A stretch of DNA of 64,000 bases from positions 71,868,540 through 71,932,539 of the forward strand of contig CM035407.1 in assembly GCA_020310875.1 (NCBI GenBank), read 5' to 3'. Origin of the DNA: Ceratopteris richardii. Lineage: Eukaryota; Streptophyta; Polypodiopsida; Polypodiales; Pteridaceae. Position numbers and translations under genes: made by a program. How positions within the stretch are numbered: position 1 is the stretch's first letter; each line of letters opens with the position of its first letter. The notes under the pieces were generated by a model. That model was not told where the DNA came from, made no database searches, and saw only the letters and a list, made by a program, of their open reading frames with translations. This document shows positions 36,455 through 47,640 of the stretch, piece after piece.

Positions 36455-39400
36455 TGTCGGAAAGTTTTCCACCTTCCAGTTGACATCCAGAAAAATTAAA
36501 ACATGTTTATTAGTTAACTCTAAACCCTCTATTACACTATTGATTAAATGATTTGATTGGAACTAAACTCTTGTTAAGTGTTTACAGGTACAAATTGATG
36601 GAGAAAACATATGTTCATATTAGGGTTTACCCTAAAACTGCTCATTCAATGTGTGTATGAGCCATTTAAATATTGAATTATGGGTTTAAGACCCTAGGTT
36701 TGCATTTAATTATGTGTATTTAAGTTAGGAGCATTAATTCTTGGTTAATGTTAGGGTTAAAGCTAGGCTTTTAATGGGTTTTCAGGGGGTTTCCGAAGGG
36801 TTTCAATAGGTTTCTGATAGGGTTCAAAAGGGTTTTCAAGGGTTTTAGAATGTTTTAAGGAAAATAACAGGTATTTAATTAAATTAATCTATAAAATGAA
36901 CATTGATTTCTTAAAAATTAAAATATGATTTAATTCAGAATTTTAATCATGTGTGTGAATTTAAATACTAAGGTATTTAGTAAATTAAAACCTTAAACTA
37001 AGCTTAAATTAAATGAATTATTTAATTATAAAAAAGTAGGATAACTAACTTAAAATGATAAATTAAATGGATAATTAACTAGTGGTGTGTGTAAGTATGA
37101 ATCTAAAGAATGGTTCATAAAATATGTGTAATTAAAGTGAATAAAGTTAGTTAAAAATAAGAATGGTGAGAATTAGAGAAGATGAAAAGAGAGGAGTAGA
37201 AAAGTTGTGTGGATAAAGTAGTTAAAGTAAACTGAAAACTGTGGTGAAAGTTAATGGGCAAAAGTGTGGATGCAAAATTAAAGCAAGTTCAAAAAGAGTG
37301 GTAAGAATTTGACTTCTGTAAATATATATATGTGTGTTATGCTCCAGTTCTTCCTAATGTTTCTTTGCAGGTATTATTTCAGTTTCTCCACTTCTTTTGT
37401 TACTATTATCTGTGTGTTCATCGCGCCGTTTCATTACTTGTTGAATACGAGTTTCTCTGTTCGTTTTACCGGTTCTTCATACTTTTGGCCGATCTGGCTG
37501 TTGTCTTCCTCTATGATCAGATTTGCTTGAGTTCAAACCTTCTGATTCCTGCTTGTGATGGCGATATTTGTGCCTAGATTGAGCAATGCGAGCGTCTTGC
37601 TGTGCTGAAATGTTCTCTCATAAACCGTAATGGCACGTCTGGTCGCTATCTCATTGATCGTGGAAACATGGTTTTGTCTATCTGATAAAATTTTGAAATG
37701 TTCCATTCTATCTATGCATCTGACGGGTTGCATCTTTGATTTTCCTGCAATAAAATCATGAAAGAAAGTCTCTGTCCTGTTTAGTTGGTTTTGGGCGGGT
37801 GATGGCGACTTCTGGACAGGCGACAACTCTGTACATGCAGAGAACGAGCTAGTAGAGAGTGGAAGATGGCGACGATGTAGGACATGGCTGAGAGGTAGAG
37901 AGAGTGAATTTGGCGGCATTTCAGAATGCTCAAAGAGAGAAAAAGTTATTAGGAGAGGTTGGCGTTGTTGAGAACTCGCGTAGAGAGAGAAAGGAAGGAA
38001 CTACATGCGCAGAAGTTCTGAGTATATATCCAATTGATTCTCTCACGCTTAGGTTTTGCCAAGTTTTGATGAAGTTTTGTTGTTGATGAAAAGAGTTCGC
38101 AATGCAATTCTCATGATTCTGGCACGAGTGGATTCTGAGACGGACAGGAGTGTATCATCACTTTGACAAGAAGGCTAATGCACGTTTCTCATCGGACAAA
38201 TCATGGGCAGTAGATGTACGGAAAGAGTCCAATCAACGCAAGGCGCCTCAGGGAGGCCAATACACGATTCTTATTTTCGGCGTCTGACAAGGGGAAACAT
38301 GAAAATCAATGGGAATCACAGATATTTAACACATAGCTGTCGCTGCTCCTCATGTCGCCTCTCTTCATTGCTCTTTTCTTTGATGCAATTCAGCCAACCT
38401 TCTGACTGCACTTTGAATATTTGATCAATTTCATGCTTTTCACCGTGAACCGACAACATCTGCGCTCAATTCTGATATAGTCTTTGTAGATGACATCGAA
38501 TGCTATAGTGTTTGTGCATCTACGCTGTGAATGATTATGAGGAACGATTTGGAGGTTTATTGAACATTGTAGCAAAGATTAAAACAACACACATGGCTGG
38601 AGTTTTATTCGATTATGTTTTTGAAAATATGACGCTGTAAGATGATTATGCTTTAGAGGATTCTAAGGATTGATTGCTGCTATCTTGCGCACATGATGAT
38701 GATGACGTGGAGGAATCTGAGCAGAGATTTTTCTAGAGAGACATTTTAGGGAAAACTTGTGCTTCTCACACTTCAAAGCATCCTTAGAGAAAGAGAGAAA
38801 GAAAGAAAGATAGAGAGTTGGAATGAGAGAGATAGAGAGAGATTTGAGTTGTTTTTATGTAGCTAATAAGTATTAAATGCATTAGCATATGTAAGCTTTT
38901 GATTGGGCATAAACATAAGTGCATATGATCATATGTGAACATAAAAAATTATGAGTTAGTATATGTGCAATTGCTTATTTCTATGCATATTAACCTATAC
39001 ATAAGCATGATGTGTGTGGTAAGAGTTCATGTTTATATGACTAAATGCATATGCATGAACGGTATTAATATATATGTAAATGATAGTATTCAAGTGATGT
39101 TAGCATGCTTAGGAAGATGTGTATTAACTTGTTTTGGCATTCATTAGATGTGTGAATTCATAATATGTATATATGTAGAACATAATGTTAAATGCATATG
39201 TTAGTATATGTGTTAGCATATTTGTGTGTGCATGAGCATATGCATGAGGATTAAATATGAATGAAAATATATGAGAATGTAATGACAATTATGATTTGAA
39301 AGTTATACTTATGATTCTAATGTTTCTTTGCACACATTAAAAGAAGAAGTATCGAAAAGCATTACAAATAAAAGAGAAGAATTCAACAATTCAGAGATCC

Positions 39401-40093
39401 ATCAAACTAATATAAACCCATAGAAATTATCTTTGATTAAGCTATTTGTATAGGAATCACTAGTTTTTAGCAACCGTTTAGATAAATTACATCATTTAGA
39501 AAGATTGATTTATAGCATTGTAAACACTTATTATTGTTAGTAGCATTAATTCAATTATTATTTCCATTATCTTTATTGTCAATCTCTGTAGTTGAATCTG
39601 AAAGTAATACCACTAAAGAAGTTGAAGTAGAAGTAGTTAAAGACATTATTATGCACGAATCTTTAATCTCAGTATCTCATGATTATTGTCTTACTAGGTT
39701 TTTAGCGTTATTTTTTATTGCATCTTCCGAGCCTCAGGATAGTGCAAATTCATTTCCACCACCCTTAATTAGACATACGCAACTTCATCACATAGAAATC
39801 CAAGAAGACGAAATTATAAAAGAAAATATAACTGAAGAAATCTCGATTTTACCTTCTCCTCAAGAAGCTATTGATAGATATAGGGAAGCCCAACCATACG
39901 GTTCTTAGAAGTATAAAGTGTTACAATTACCTATTAGTTAGTTCTTAGATTTGTGACTAATTTAAAACCTTATTTACCCTAGACTAAAGGAAAATATACC
40001 TAATTTACCTGAGATTGTCTCAAACACCCTGCGTGTGCCGAGGGATTTAGCGGTTGACTGATCCACCAGCCATGTGTCCGCAACTTCCCGACA
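36455..40093 (+). repeat. Elm-D left terminal region (putative LTR)
   Basis: A 3.6-kb AT-rich stretch from TGTCGG to CCCGACA with little coding capacity. It holds AG-rich runs (GAGAGAGATAGAGAGAG near 38830), a TATG/ATGT-rich stretch (38880-39270) and an isolated 124-codon frame at 39534-39908 with a hydrophobic N-terminus and no recognised domain. Only its last 86 bp are clearly shared with the right end of Elm-D, so calling it an LTR is an inference. Confidence 0.45.
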
Positions 40094-40254
40094 TTTTTGG
40101 TGAACCGACATGAAGAATCGGCATCGCAGATCAGGTGCATGAGTTCTAAACCTTTTCCTCAAATCAATTCCAAGTAATGTATGCTTGATGTGTGTATAAA
40201 AGCATAGCTTGTCTTTCATTTATGTGGTGTTCCTTTGAAATTTAAACGTGAGTC

Positions 40255-41508
40255 ATGGGTAAAAAACAACATACGAACATGAAAAATATAAATCAATGTA
40301 ACGAATCTCTTGAAATTAATTTACAAGAGCATAAGTCCAAGAGTATTGTTATTGATGAAGCATATGTGCACGCATTGATAGATCAACACTTGAGAAAATG
40401 GGAAGATAAATTCATAGAAATGGAAAACAAGGCAAATGAAGCGATACAAAAGAAATTTAGAGTGATTTTGACTCTAAATGATTCGATCAATGCTATGGCA
40501 GAGAGTCTACCAGTATTATCAAGTATTCTTAGAACTTGGAAAGAGGAAATGAACGCTGAGATTGAAGAAATGAACTAGAAATATGAAATATTATCCAAAC
40601 AAATACAAGAATTAGAGCTAGCTAAATGTGCTCATGAAAAGGAAGGAATTAGCCAAAGCTTGTCTATACATCCTTCACTTATAAAACACACTCATGATTT
40701 TCGAGACTCTGGCCGTAGACATTTATTAAGAACATCAAATAGGATTCGAATGAGACCTTTGCAATGTTTTTCGTGCGATCAATATGGCCATGCATTTTGG
40801 ACTTGCAGGTCATACGAAGATGCACAAAGACAGAAACTAGTGGTTGAAAATGAGAGGAAAATTTGTAATTATCAAGATCTATCACCTTTAAAATTAAATC
40901 TAGGAAGGGGTGGAATGAAAGAACTATTAAAGGAGATTCAAACTAAACCTAATCCATGTGAAAGTAAAAAAGTATGGAAGCTTATCATACATATGAATAT
41001 TCAAACAAAAGAAGAAATGAGGGAGAGGACATTAAACCGAGAACAAGAGCTAAAAGAAGAAATCAAAAGTATAAAACCAAAGGAAGAAGGTCAAAAACCG
41101 ATTATGGAAGAGCAATTGGAAATTGATCTAGGTGATTTTGATCATGAAATACAAGTAGGAGCAAGGAAACTTAATACTTTACCGATTTCACTTGATCCAA
41201 TGCTCCTTTCTAATGAGAATTGTTTTGATCAAGACAAGCTTAAAGAACTACAAACTCAATTGAACAAACATAAATATAATCAATTTAAAGAAGAAGGAAT
41301 TAAACGAGAAGAGACCAAACAAAGTATTATGAATCAAAATTGTGAAAACCAAACAAAAGAAATAGAGAAGCAACTTCTTGATGATATAATTAAACAAATC
41401 AAAAACAATATAAATTCAAAACAATCAAAACCTTTAAAATTTAACAAGAAACCTATGAATTTACCATTGAAGAAAATAGAAGAAATGATTAAACTAAGAA
41501 ATGATTAA
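40255..41508 (+). pseudogene. Elm-D gag-like zinc-knuckle protein region
   Basis: A charged, coiled-coil-rich protein region. It starts MGKKQHTNMKNINQCNESLEINLQEHK. A helical segment (DEAYVHALIDQHLRKWEDKFIEMENKANEAI) is followed by RPLQCFSCDQYGHAFWTC, a CX2CX4HX4C knuckle at about 40761-40802, and a long Lys/Glu-rich tail. The knuckle and the position downstream of a possible LTR suggest a gag protein. No protease, polymerase or integrase follows. It is a fossil with few breaks. Confidence 0.6.
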
Positions 41509-42650
41509 ACTAAGAAATTATTAAACTATGAAATGATTAACACACTAATTTGACAAGAAAAGATGAATCAAATTGTTTTGTTTTTTATGAAAAAGAAATT
41601 TGATGAAAATTTGTTTATAAAACAGTTATTGCACAAGGATGACACACACAAATCGAGAAATAATCCAAATTGTTTTTTGATAATTATAATGAATAAATGT
41701 TTATGAGTGTTTATGAATGTTTTCCATCCATGAAGAATATTTATATGGGAGTTATAAGCTACTTCCTCATCAAAAAGGTATTTATATGGGAGTTCTTTTT
41801 ACTTTCTTCCTTAATAAAAAAGTAAAATGGAATATTATGAAAGCCACAAAATTTGACTTAATATTGCTTTGGTTATTTCATATGGATTATGGAGAAGTAT
41901 TATCTTGGATTTCTATATTTGGTTTAAGTATGCTAATAGTTATGTTTCTCACAAGTGTTTCAAGATGAATTATTTTTCAGGTTTAGGATGAAGAATGGGA
42001 GTTATTGGCAAACCAAGTTTTTCTTCAAGAATAGATCATGAATAACTTTTTACTTCCAATTTTGCACCATGTTTTTTAACCTTGCATTTAAAGTACGCAT
42101 CAAATTATGTATAAACACATGTTGAGCTTTTCCCTTAGTTTCACCTCCAATTGCACCAATCAAAATTGTAAAATGCATGATAAAATCTGCGAGCAAAGTC
42201 TAAGCATGGGAGATTAAACCTCTTCAGTAGAAATCGTTACCCTATCTATGCACCATTATGTTTGCCAATGCATAAAAAGTATCCATGTGATAGGGTCACA
42301 TTACATGACCATGCATTGAGGCACGAACTGATCTGTACCCATGCACATAAGAGAGACTGTAAGGCTTTATGTATATTCACATTGCTATCTATGTGAGTGA
42401 GTGCACAATCCTCACCATCCGAAGCCTTTTTCCTTGCTCATTACACCATATTTGTTCTCTATGCATTTTAAAGTATGCATTTTATAGGGCCCAATACATG
42501 GCCGTGCATAAGGCACTTTATGAGTTTTACCCATGCACTTGCAGAATTTCATAAGAAAATCACATGAAAAACAAATTTTATGTTATGATGAAAGCAGGTT
42601 TATTCTCAGGTTGGTGCATCTGGAGGAAGCACAGGTTTGGTGGGGGTGAG
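41509..42650 (+). other. Elm-D internal non-coding part
   Basis: AT-rich with no supported gene. It holds a short direct duplication of TATTTATATGGGAGTT (41738 and 41778) and a diverged direct repeat of about 85 bp at 42264-42351 and 42460-42541 (GCAT..AAAGTAT..CAT ... ATAGGG ... GCATAAGGCAC ... CCATGCAC). It ends with a purine-rich tract, GGTTTGGTGGGGGTGAG, which may be the polypurine tract before the right terminal region. Confidence 0.5.
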
Positions 42651-42654
42651 TGTC

Positions 42655-43337
42655 TGTTGGAACTGAAGGACTCACTAGGCAAGGAAGCTTAAGAAGGGAG
42701 TCAGAGAGAAGAGAAGGCACAAGCAGACAAGGGAGTCAACGACGATCTGGCAAGTAGGCCAATAATTTTCTTCATGAAGAAGCAAGTACGAGCATTCACG
42801 CAGATCTAGCACTAAGGCAACCGTTAATTTTTCAAAACCCTTACACCAATTAAAAGTGATTCTCATCACTAACAACCCCTGTAAATACCATGTTCACCTT
42901 TTTGTGGCTCCATTTTGTGCAAGCCGAGGAGTCCTCGAGCTTGAGGAGCCTTAGAAGTAGTTTCTTACCAATTTTCATATTTTTTAGATCTCATTTGAGC
43001 CCTCAAATAAGCCCTGGAACCTAATTTTTAACTAGGCCGGACACTAGGTCTGGACAGGGCCAAAGCTAGTCAAAAACTATAAAAGGAGCTAGAGAGCTCA
43101 TTTTTGGGGCTAGATTGTAATTGAAATGAACTTGTAAGAGCTTTTTGAAAGTAATCTAAGAACTCCATTGCTTCTCACTCTTTGTCTTGCCGTGTGTGCG
43201 CGTGTGTGTGTATGTGTGTGCATGTTTGTGTGCTTCTCACTCATGCACTTGTGCCTTCACTTGCTCGAGGTCTTCACACCATCCTCACGTCTTCCCGGAT
43301 TGACATTAAAGGAGGTGCTACTCATCACTGCGCTACA
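42655..43337 (+). repeat. Gyp-B 5' LTR
   Basis: Runs from TGTTGGAACTG to GCGCTACA, 683 bp, pairing with 58787-59469. It has a TATA box CTATAAAAGG at 43078-43087, probably the element's promoter, and a GT-rich stretch near 43193-43228. Confidence 0.95.
43078..43087 (+). promoter_or_regulatory. Gyp-B LTR TATA box
   Basis: CTATAAAAGG, a near-perfect plant TATA box inside the 5' LTR, repeated at the same place in the 3' LTR (about 59210). It is followed by AGCTAGAGAGCTC. Predicted by motif only. Confidence 0.6.
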
Positions 43338-43345
43338 CCAAATTT

Positions 43346-43362
43346 TGGCACCGTTGCCGGGG
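43346..43362 (+). other. Gyp-B primer-binding site (tRNA-Asp-like)
   Basis: TGGCACCGTTGCCGGGG, one mismatch from the complement of the plant tRNA-Asp 3' end. It lies eight bases after the LTR, as in Gyp-A. Confidence 0.78.
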
Positions 43363-43716
43363 ATCGAGCTTTGAGGACGAGCGTGTGATGGTAAGACGTA
43401 GAGTTGACGCGTTGGAGTTGTAGGTATTTTCTTCACTTTCATCTATTTTCTTGTTTTTTTCTTCACCATCTTCATCACCATCATCATCACCATCTCCCAC
43501 CTCCATCTCCATCATCGCGAAAATTTTCAGTTTTGATCATATCACCATCTCCACCTCATTTCCTTCATTCTACTTGTGAGAGAGAGCGAGAGAGCGGTAT
43601 TGCTTGCACTGTTTTTGCATGTTTCTTGAGCATTTTGCAGGTTCTTGTTGAATCATCATCCCCAGCATGTTGCGCAGGTACGGAATACTCAGAAACTGTC
43701 TCGTAGTCGCCAGCCT
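43363..43716 (+). other. Gyp-B leader, first part
   Basis: Untranslated leader with a CATCAT/CCATCTCC-rich stretch (about 43467-43560). The short open frames here are low-complexity and unsupported. Confidence 0.6.
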
Positions 43717-44352
43717 CTGTCGATCGCGATCGACAGAAAATTTGATCATTTGGTAAAACAAAGTTCACCACAAGCACAAGCATGAAGAGCACATCCTAAA
43801 ACACTAAAAACAGTAGAAAAAATCTGCGGTTATCTGTCAATCGCGACTGACAGACCCTGTCAATCGCGACCGACAGACCCTGTCAATCGCGACCGACAGA
43901 CCTGTCGATCGCGACCGACAGACCTGTCGATCACGACCGACAGACCCCACGACTGACTGACTGCCACGTAGGACCCTGTCAATCGCGACCGACAGACCCT
44001 GTCAATCGCGACCGACAGACCCTGTCAATCGCGACCGACAGACCCTGTCAATCGCGATTGACACGGTCGATCGCGACCGATAGAATTTCCACGATTGATT
44101 GACTTTTACGCGTAGCCACGTGTCCATCGCGACGGACACAGCCCCGATCGACTGAATTCACGGTGAAAAACCCGGAAAAAGTGTCGATCGCGATTGACAC
44201 CATCGATCGCGATTGACAGGACTCACGACCGACTCTGTCGATCGCGATTGACACTGTCAATCGCGATTGACGTGTCGATCGCGACTGACAGGCCCCGACG
44301 AACACCTCTGTCAATCGCGATTGACAGACCTGTCGATCGCGATTGACAGGCT
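43717..44352 (+). repeat. Gyp-B leader array of TGTCRATCGCGAYYGACAG units
   Basis: The first unit is a perfect 20-bp palindrome, CTGTCGATCGCGATCGACAG, at 43717-43736. From about 43835 to 44352 there are some twenty related units with TCGCGA or TCGCGAC cores, many spaced 20-24 bp apart (for example 43856-43975 and 43978-44060). The array is CpG-rich in an otherwise AT-rich element and lies between primer site and gag, as in Gyp-A. Open frames across it are artefacts. Confidence 0.93.
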
Positions 44353-45177
44353 TTTCGGCCAAAAAAATTAGGGTTTTTATTCTAAGCCTTGGGGATAGTT
44401 TTTGGGCATATTGGTCTAGCAATTAGTGATTTGTGAGGTCCCTACACATGTATTTTTGAGAAAAATCCTGTGACCTGTTAGCCTGTTGAACCCTGTTTTA
44501 GCACCAAAACCCTGAACTGGCATAACTCTCTCATACGAAATCCGTTTGCTGTGATTCTTGTTTTGTTGGAAAGCTCGTGGGGAGCACAACCAAAACATCA
44601 ACTAGTTATAGTTAAATTAAGACCAGGATTATTAGATAGGGTATTTTGAAGTTGACCATACCTAGGGGGAACAAAATTTAGGGATCTCTAGAATTGTTTT
44701 CCAAAAAAATCACAGTGCAAATTGGTCTTGAGCTAACCGTGGGACTTTCACAGGTCTAGCAAGAGCACTTGAGGGCATTCTAAGCCAGAGTAAGTGCAAG
44801 CTTGGGAACACGCTTCCTGAGAACTCAAGGGCAACCAAGAAGGAAACAAAAGGTTGGAAATTCTCAACTCCCTTTGTCAATTCCTAGCTTAGGCTAAGAA
44901 CGACTAGAGGTAGGAGTAAGTCAGGGCGACGATAGGCAAATTACCAAGTTGAAGAATACCTAAACTTTCAATTTCAAGCTAAGGACATAATCTTTGTAAG
45001 GTCGAGAATTCTAAAGGAAAAGAACTTAACGTGGAAACGATCAACTTCAAGTGCGAAAATTATCTCAAATATTCCTGACGATGTGATTTCTGACAAGAGC
45101 ATAAACACGGTAACCACTAAAAAGAATCAAGTGACTGATACAAAAGGACTCAACAACGAGGTTGTACTTGGGCAAAT
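44353..45177 (+). other. Gyp-B leader, last part before gag
   Basis: About 800 bp without a supported reading frame, leading to the gag start near 45178. No further repeats were recognised. Long leaders of this kind are common in Athila/Tat elements. Confidence 0.55.
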
Positions 45178-47640
45178 TTGGGCTATCCAATTAGGCCTAT
45201 GAACCTTAGATCAGGGCGACATCTAGGAAGAGATAGACAAAGTCTTAGGTCTTCAGAGGCTAGCGTTAATCACACTGCTAGGTCTTGGGCCCAGCAGTTG
45301 AGCCACCACTCATACTACCCTAGCTCTGAGACTAGTGAATCAGAGATGTCTCAAGGCATGGACAGACCTACGGGAAGTTCAGGAGTGCCATACTTGCACA
45401 AAGTAGAAGGCCCTTACAAAACACAGTTGGAATACCTTAGGACCAACCAATTAGGTGCTAGCATCTATGAGGACGGTCTAGGAAGATCCGTGGTCCAGAT
45501 TAAAATCCTGATCAGCCCATTGGATTAGAGCACCCAGTTGTCAAGTTTGAAAACGGAGCATACTTGGACAAAGAAGGAACCATATACGTAGTCACCAGTC
45601 ACCCAAATAGGACAGATGAATTCGGAAATGTGATCTCAGAAGCGGATTTAGGTGACCTGGAGCAAGGAAATACGGATGTAGAACCCAGGACCCCTCGAGG
45701 GAAATCTGTTCTTACTAGAATCCTCACACCGGAGTGGGTTCCCCAAGACAACAAGAGCATAGATCTGCTTCTGAACCGAGAGAATGACGAAGCCTTTTGG
45801 AGGTATAAATCTGATCGGCCAATTGATATAGGAACAATCATGATCTATGAGTTTAAGGATCCTGATAGCCCAGGCAGAGTGACCTACTTGGATCACGCTT
45901 CAGAGAGGATCTTTGTGGTTACAAAACATGATAGAAATGCTTACACTTGGAAGGGTGAATTCGTTTTCCCCCAACCAAGATCGAATGCATCCTATGGTCA
46001 CCCTGGAGCTGGAACATCCCAAGCTCATGGAATTCAAAGAGACAGAAGTAGAGATAGACCAGAAGTAAGCTTTGCCAACCCAGGGGTCAGAGAAAGAACA
46101 AGAATGGAAACAAATAGAGTAGAACATGAGATACTTAGAGCTCACAGGAATCAAAGAAATGCGGATGAGTTCCCTCTACCACGACCTAGAGAGCACACAA
46201 GGACTTTGAGACCAACTCAACTAGTTAAGTCCATGAAGAACTACTTCGATGGCACTGGAGATCCATACGATCATGTGGCTGAGTTTAGGCAAGACTTGAG
46301 AGCTGAACAAGTGGAGGATCTATTCACGCAGTACAATGCCTTTGGTCTAACCCTTAGGAACACTGCCCTGACATGGTTTCAGCCACTAAATGAGAGGCAG
46401 TTCAGGAGCATAGACCAACTCCTAGAGGCTTTCATTATTGAATTCTCTAAGAGTGGCATAAGACATAATACCTCCTCACTGATTCACAGCTTCAAGCAAA
46501 CCCCTTAAGAGACCGTGAGACTTGCAGGAAGAAGATTTAGGCAATATCTTGAAAGATGCCCTGATTCGGAGCTACCCACACCAGCTAAGCAAGTGGCTCT
46601 ATTCTTGGACGGATTGCTAAGCACCAAATTGAGATCTTATGTGTACTTGAAGGACCCTAGGACTATAGAAGAGTGTGTACGCATGTGCATTGACATCGAG
46701 GATAACCTAGGGGAGGAGTTAGAGCTTTTCCAAGATATACAAAGATTCAGATAGTGCCTCTAGCCTCTCTTCCACGCAATCCACATCAATTGAGGAACTT
46801 GCAGAGAAAGTAGCTCAGAAATTAGGTGTCACTAGCAAACAGATCCCAAGGTATGCCCCTGTGAAAAGATGCTATACTTGTGGTGGCGACCACATGGCGA
46901 ATGTCTGTCCCATTATGGCTCAACCCCAAGTTAATCCTAGTAGCCAGTACTGCACCATAGAACGAAGGTACACCAATCACACCGTGCAAGACTGCCCATA
47001 CAATAAGCAAGCGGTTAGGCAACCCTACCCTCAGCCATACCCTCAACAAGGCAGATACCAGAGTCAATACCCACCACAATAGTATACTAGGCCTCAACAA
47101 AATTATCAACCACAATATCAAGCCCAACAAAGGCCTCAGCCCGTGTTAGCACAACAAACCCCTGCCCTAGCTAATGTAATTCCGGTAAAGTATGCAGCGG
47201 CAGAAGAAAATTTGAATAGAGCTATAGTCCCGGTAACCCAATTGCTTTCTGAAAGTGACCCGAGTGACCATAGTTTCGATTCTACACATGTTGATAGCCC
47301 TCAGGCCTACTACATGCAGTCTCCTGAACATGGTGAGTCCTACTATAGTGAAGAGCCAAATGAACCTAGTTGGGAGTCAGATTACACAAACGTCATGTAT
47401 GCAAACCCCAACCCTAGACCTCAACCTAGGCAGGTAAGACCCCCATTCCCTAGAGGACCATGCTACAGATGTCAGGGGGATCACCTCATTCGTGATTGCC
47501 CCATGCCTGCACCTACCCAAACCCAATCAGTGACGATCCAGGGCTATTGCCAGGAGTGTGGAAAGGAGCATCTCTTACGAGATTGCCCAAAGAACCCCAA
47601 TAATATGCCAAAAATCACTCCTATCAACGTTATTGGGTTA
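45178..47640 (+). pseudogene. Gyp-B gag region
   Basis: Begins MGYPIRPMNLRSGRHLGRDRQ. Conserved with Gyp-A: YKTQLEYLRTNQ, GAYLDKEGTIYVVTSHP, TPRGKSVLTRIL, WVPQDN. The retrotransposon-gag block follows (VKSMKNYFDGTGDPYDHVAEFRQDLRAEQVEDLFTQYNAFGLTL ... TWFQPL ... SLIHSFKQTP). Knuckles CYTCGGDHMANVC, CYRCQGDHLIRDC and CQECGKEHLLRDC all have CX2CX3HX4C spacing. Predicted role is capsid and RNA binding. Fossil with a few breaks. Confidence 0.87.

Noticed and set aside
39534-39908. A 124-codon frame with a signal-peptide-like start
   Set aside because: It is isolated within an AT-rich terminal region, has no recognised domain and no support from other copies in the window; mentioned only within Elm-D.
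43835-44352. Regularly spaced palindromic repeats, CRISPR-like at first sight
   Set aside because: Spacers are short and often absent, the setting is a plant LTR element leader, and no cas genes are present. It is a minisatellite.
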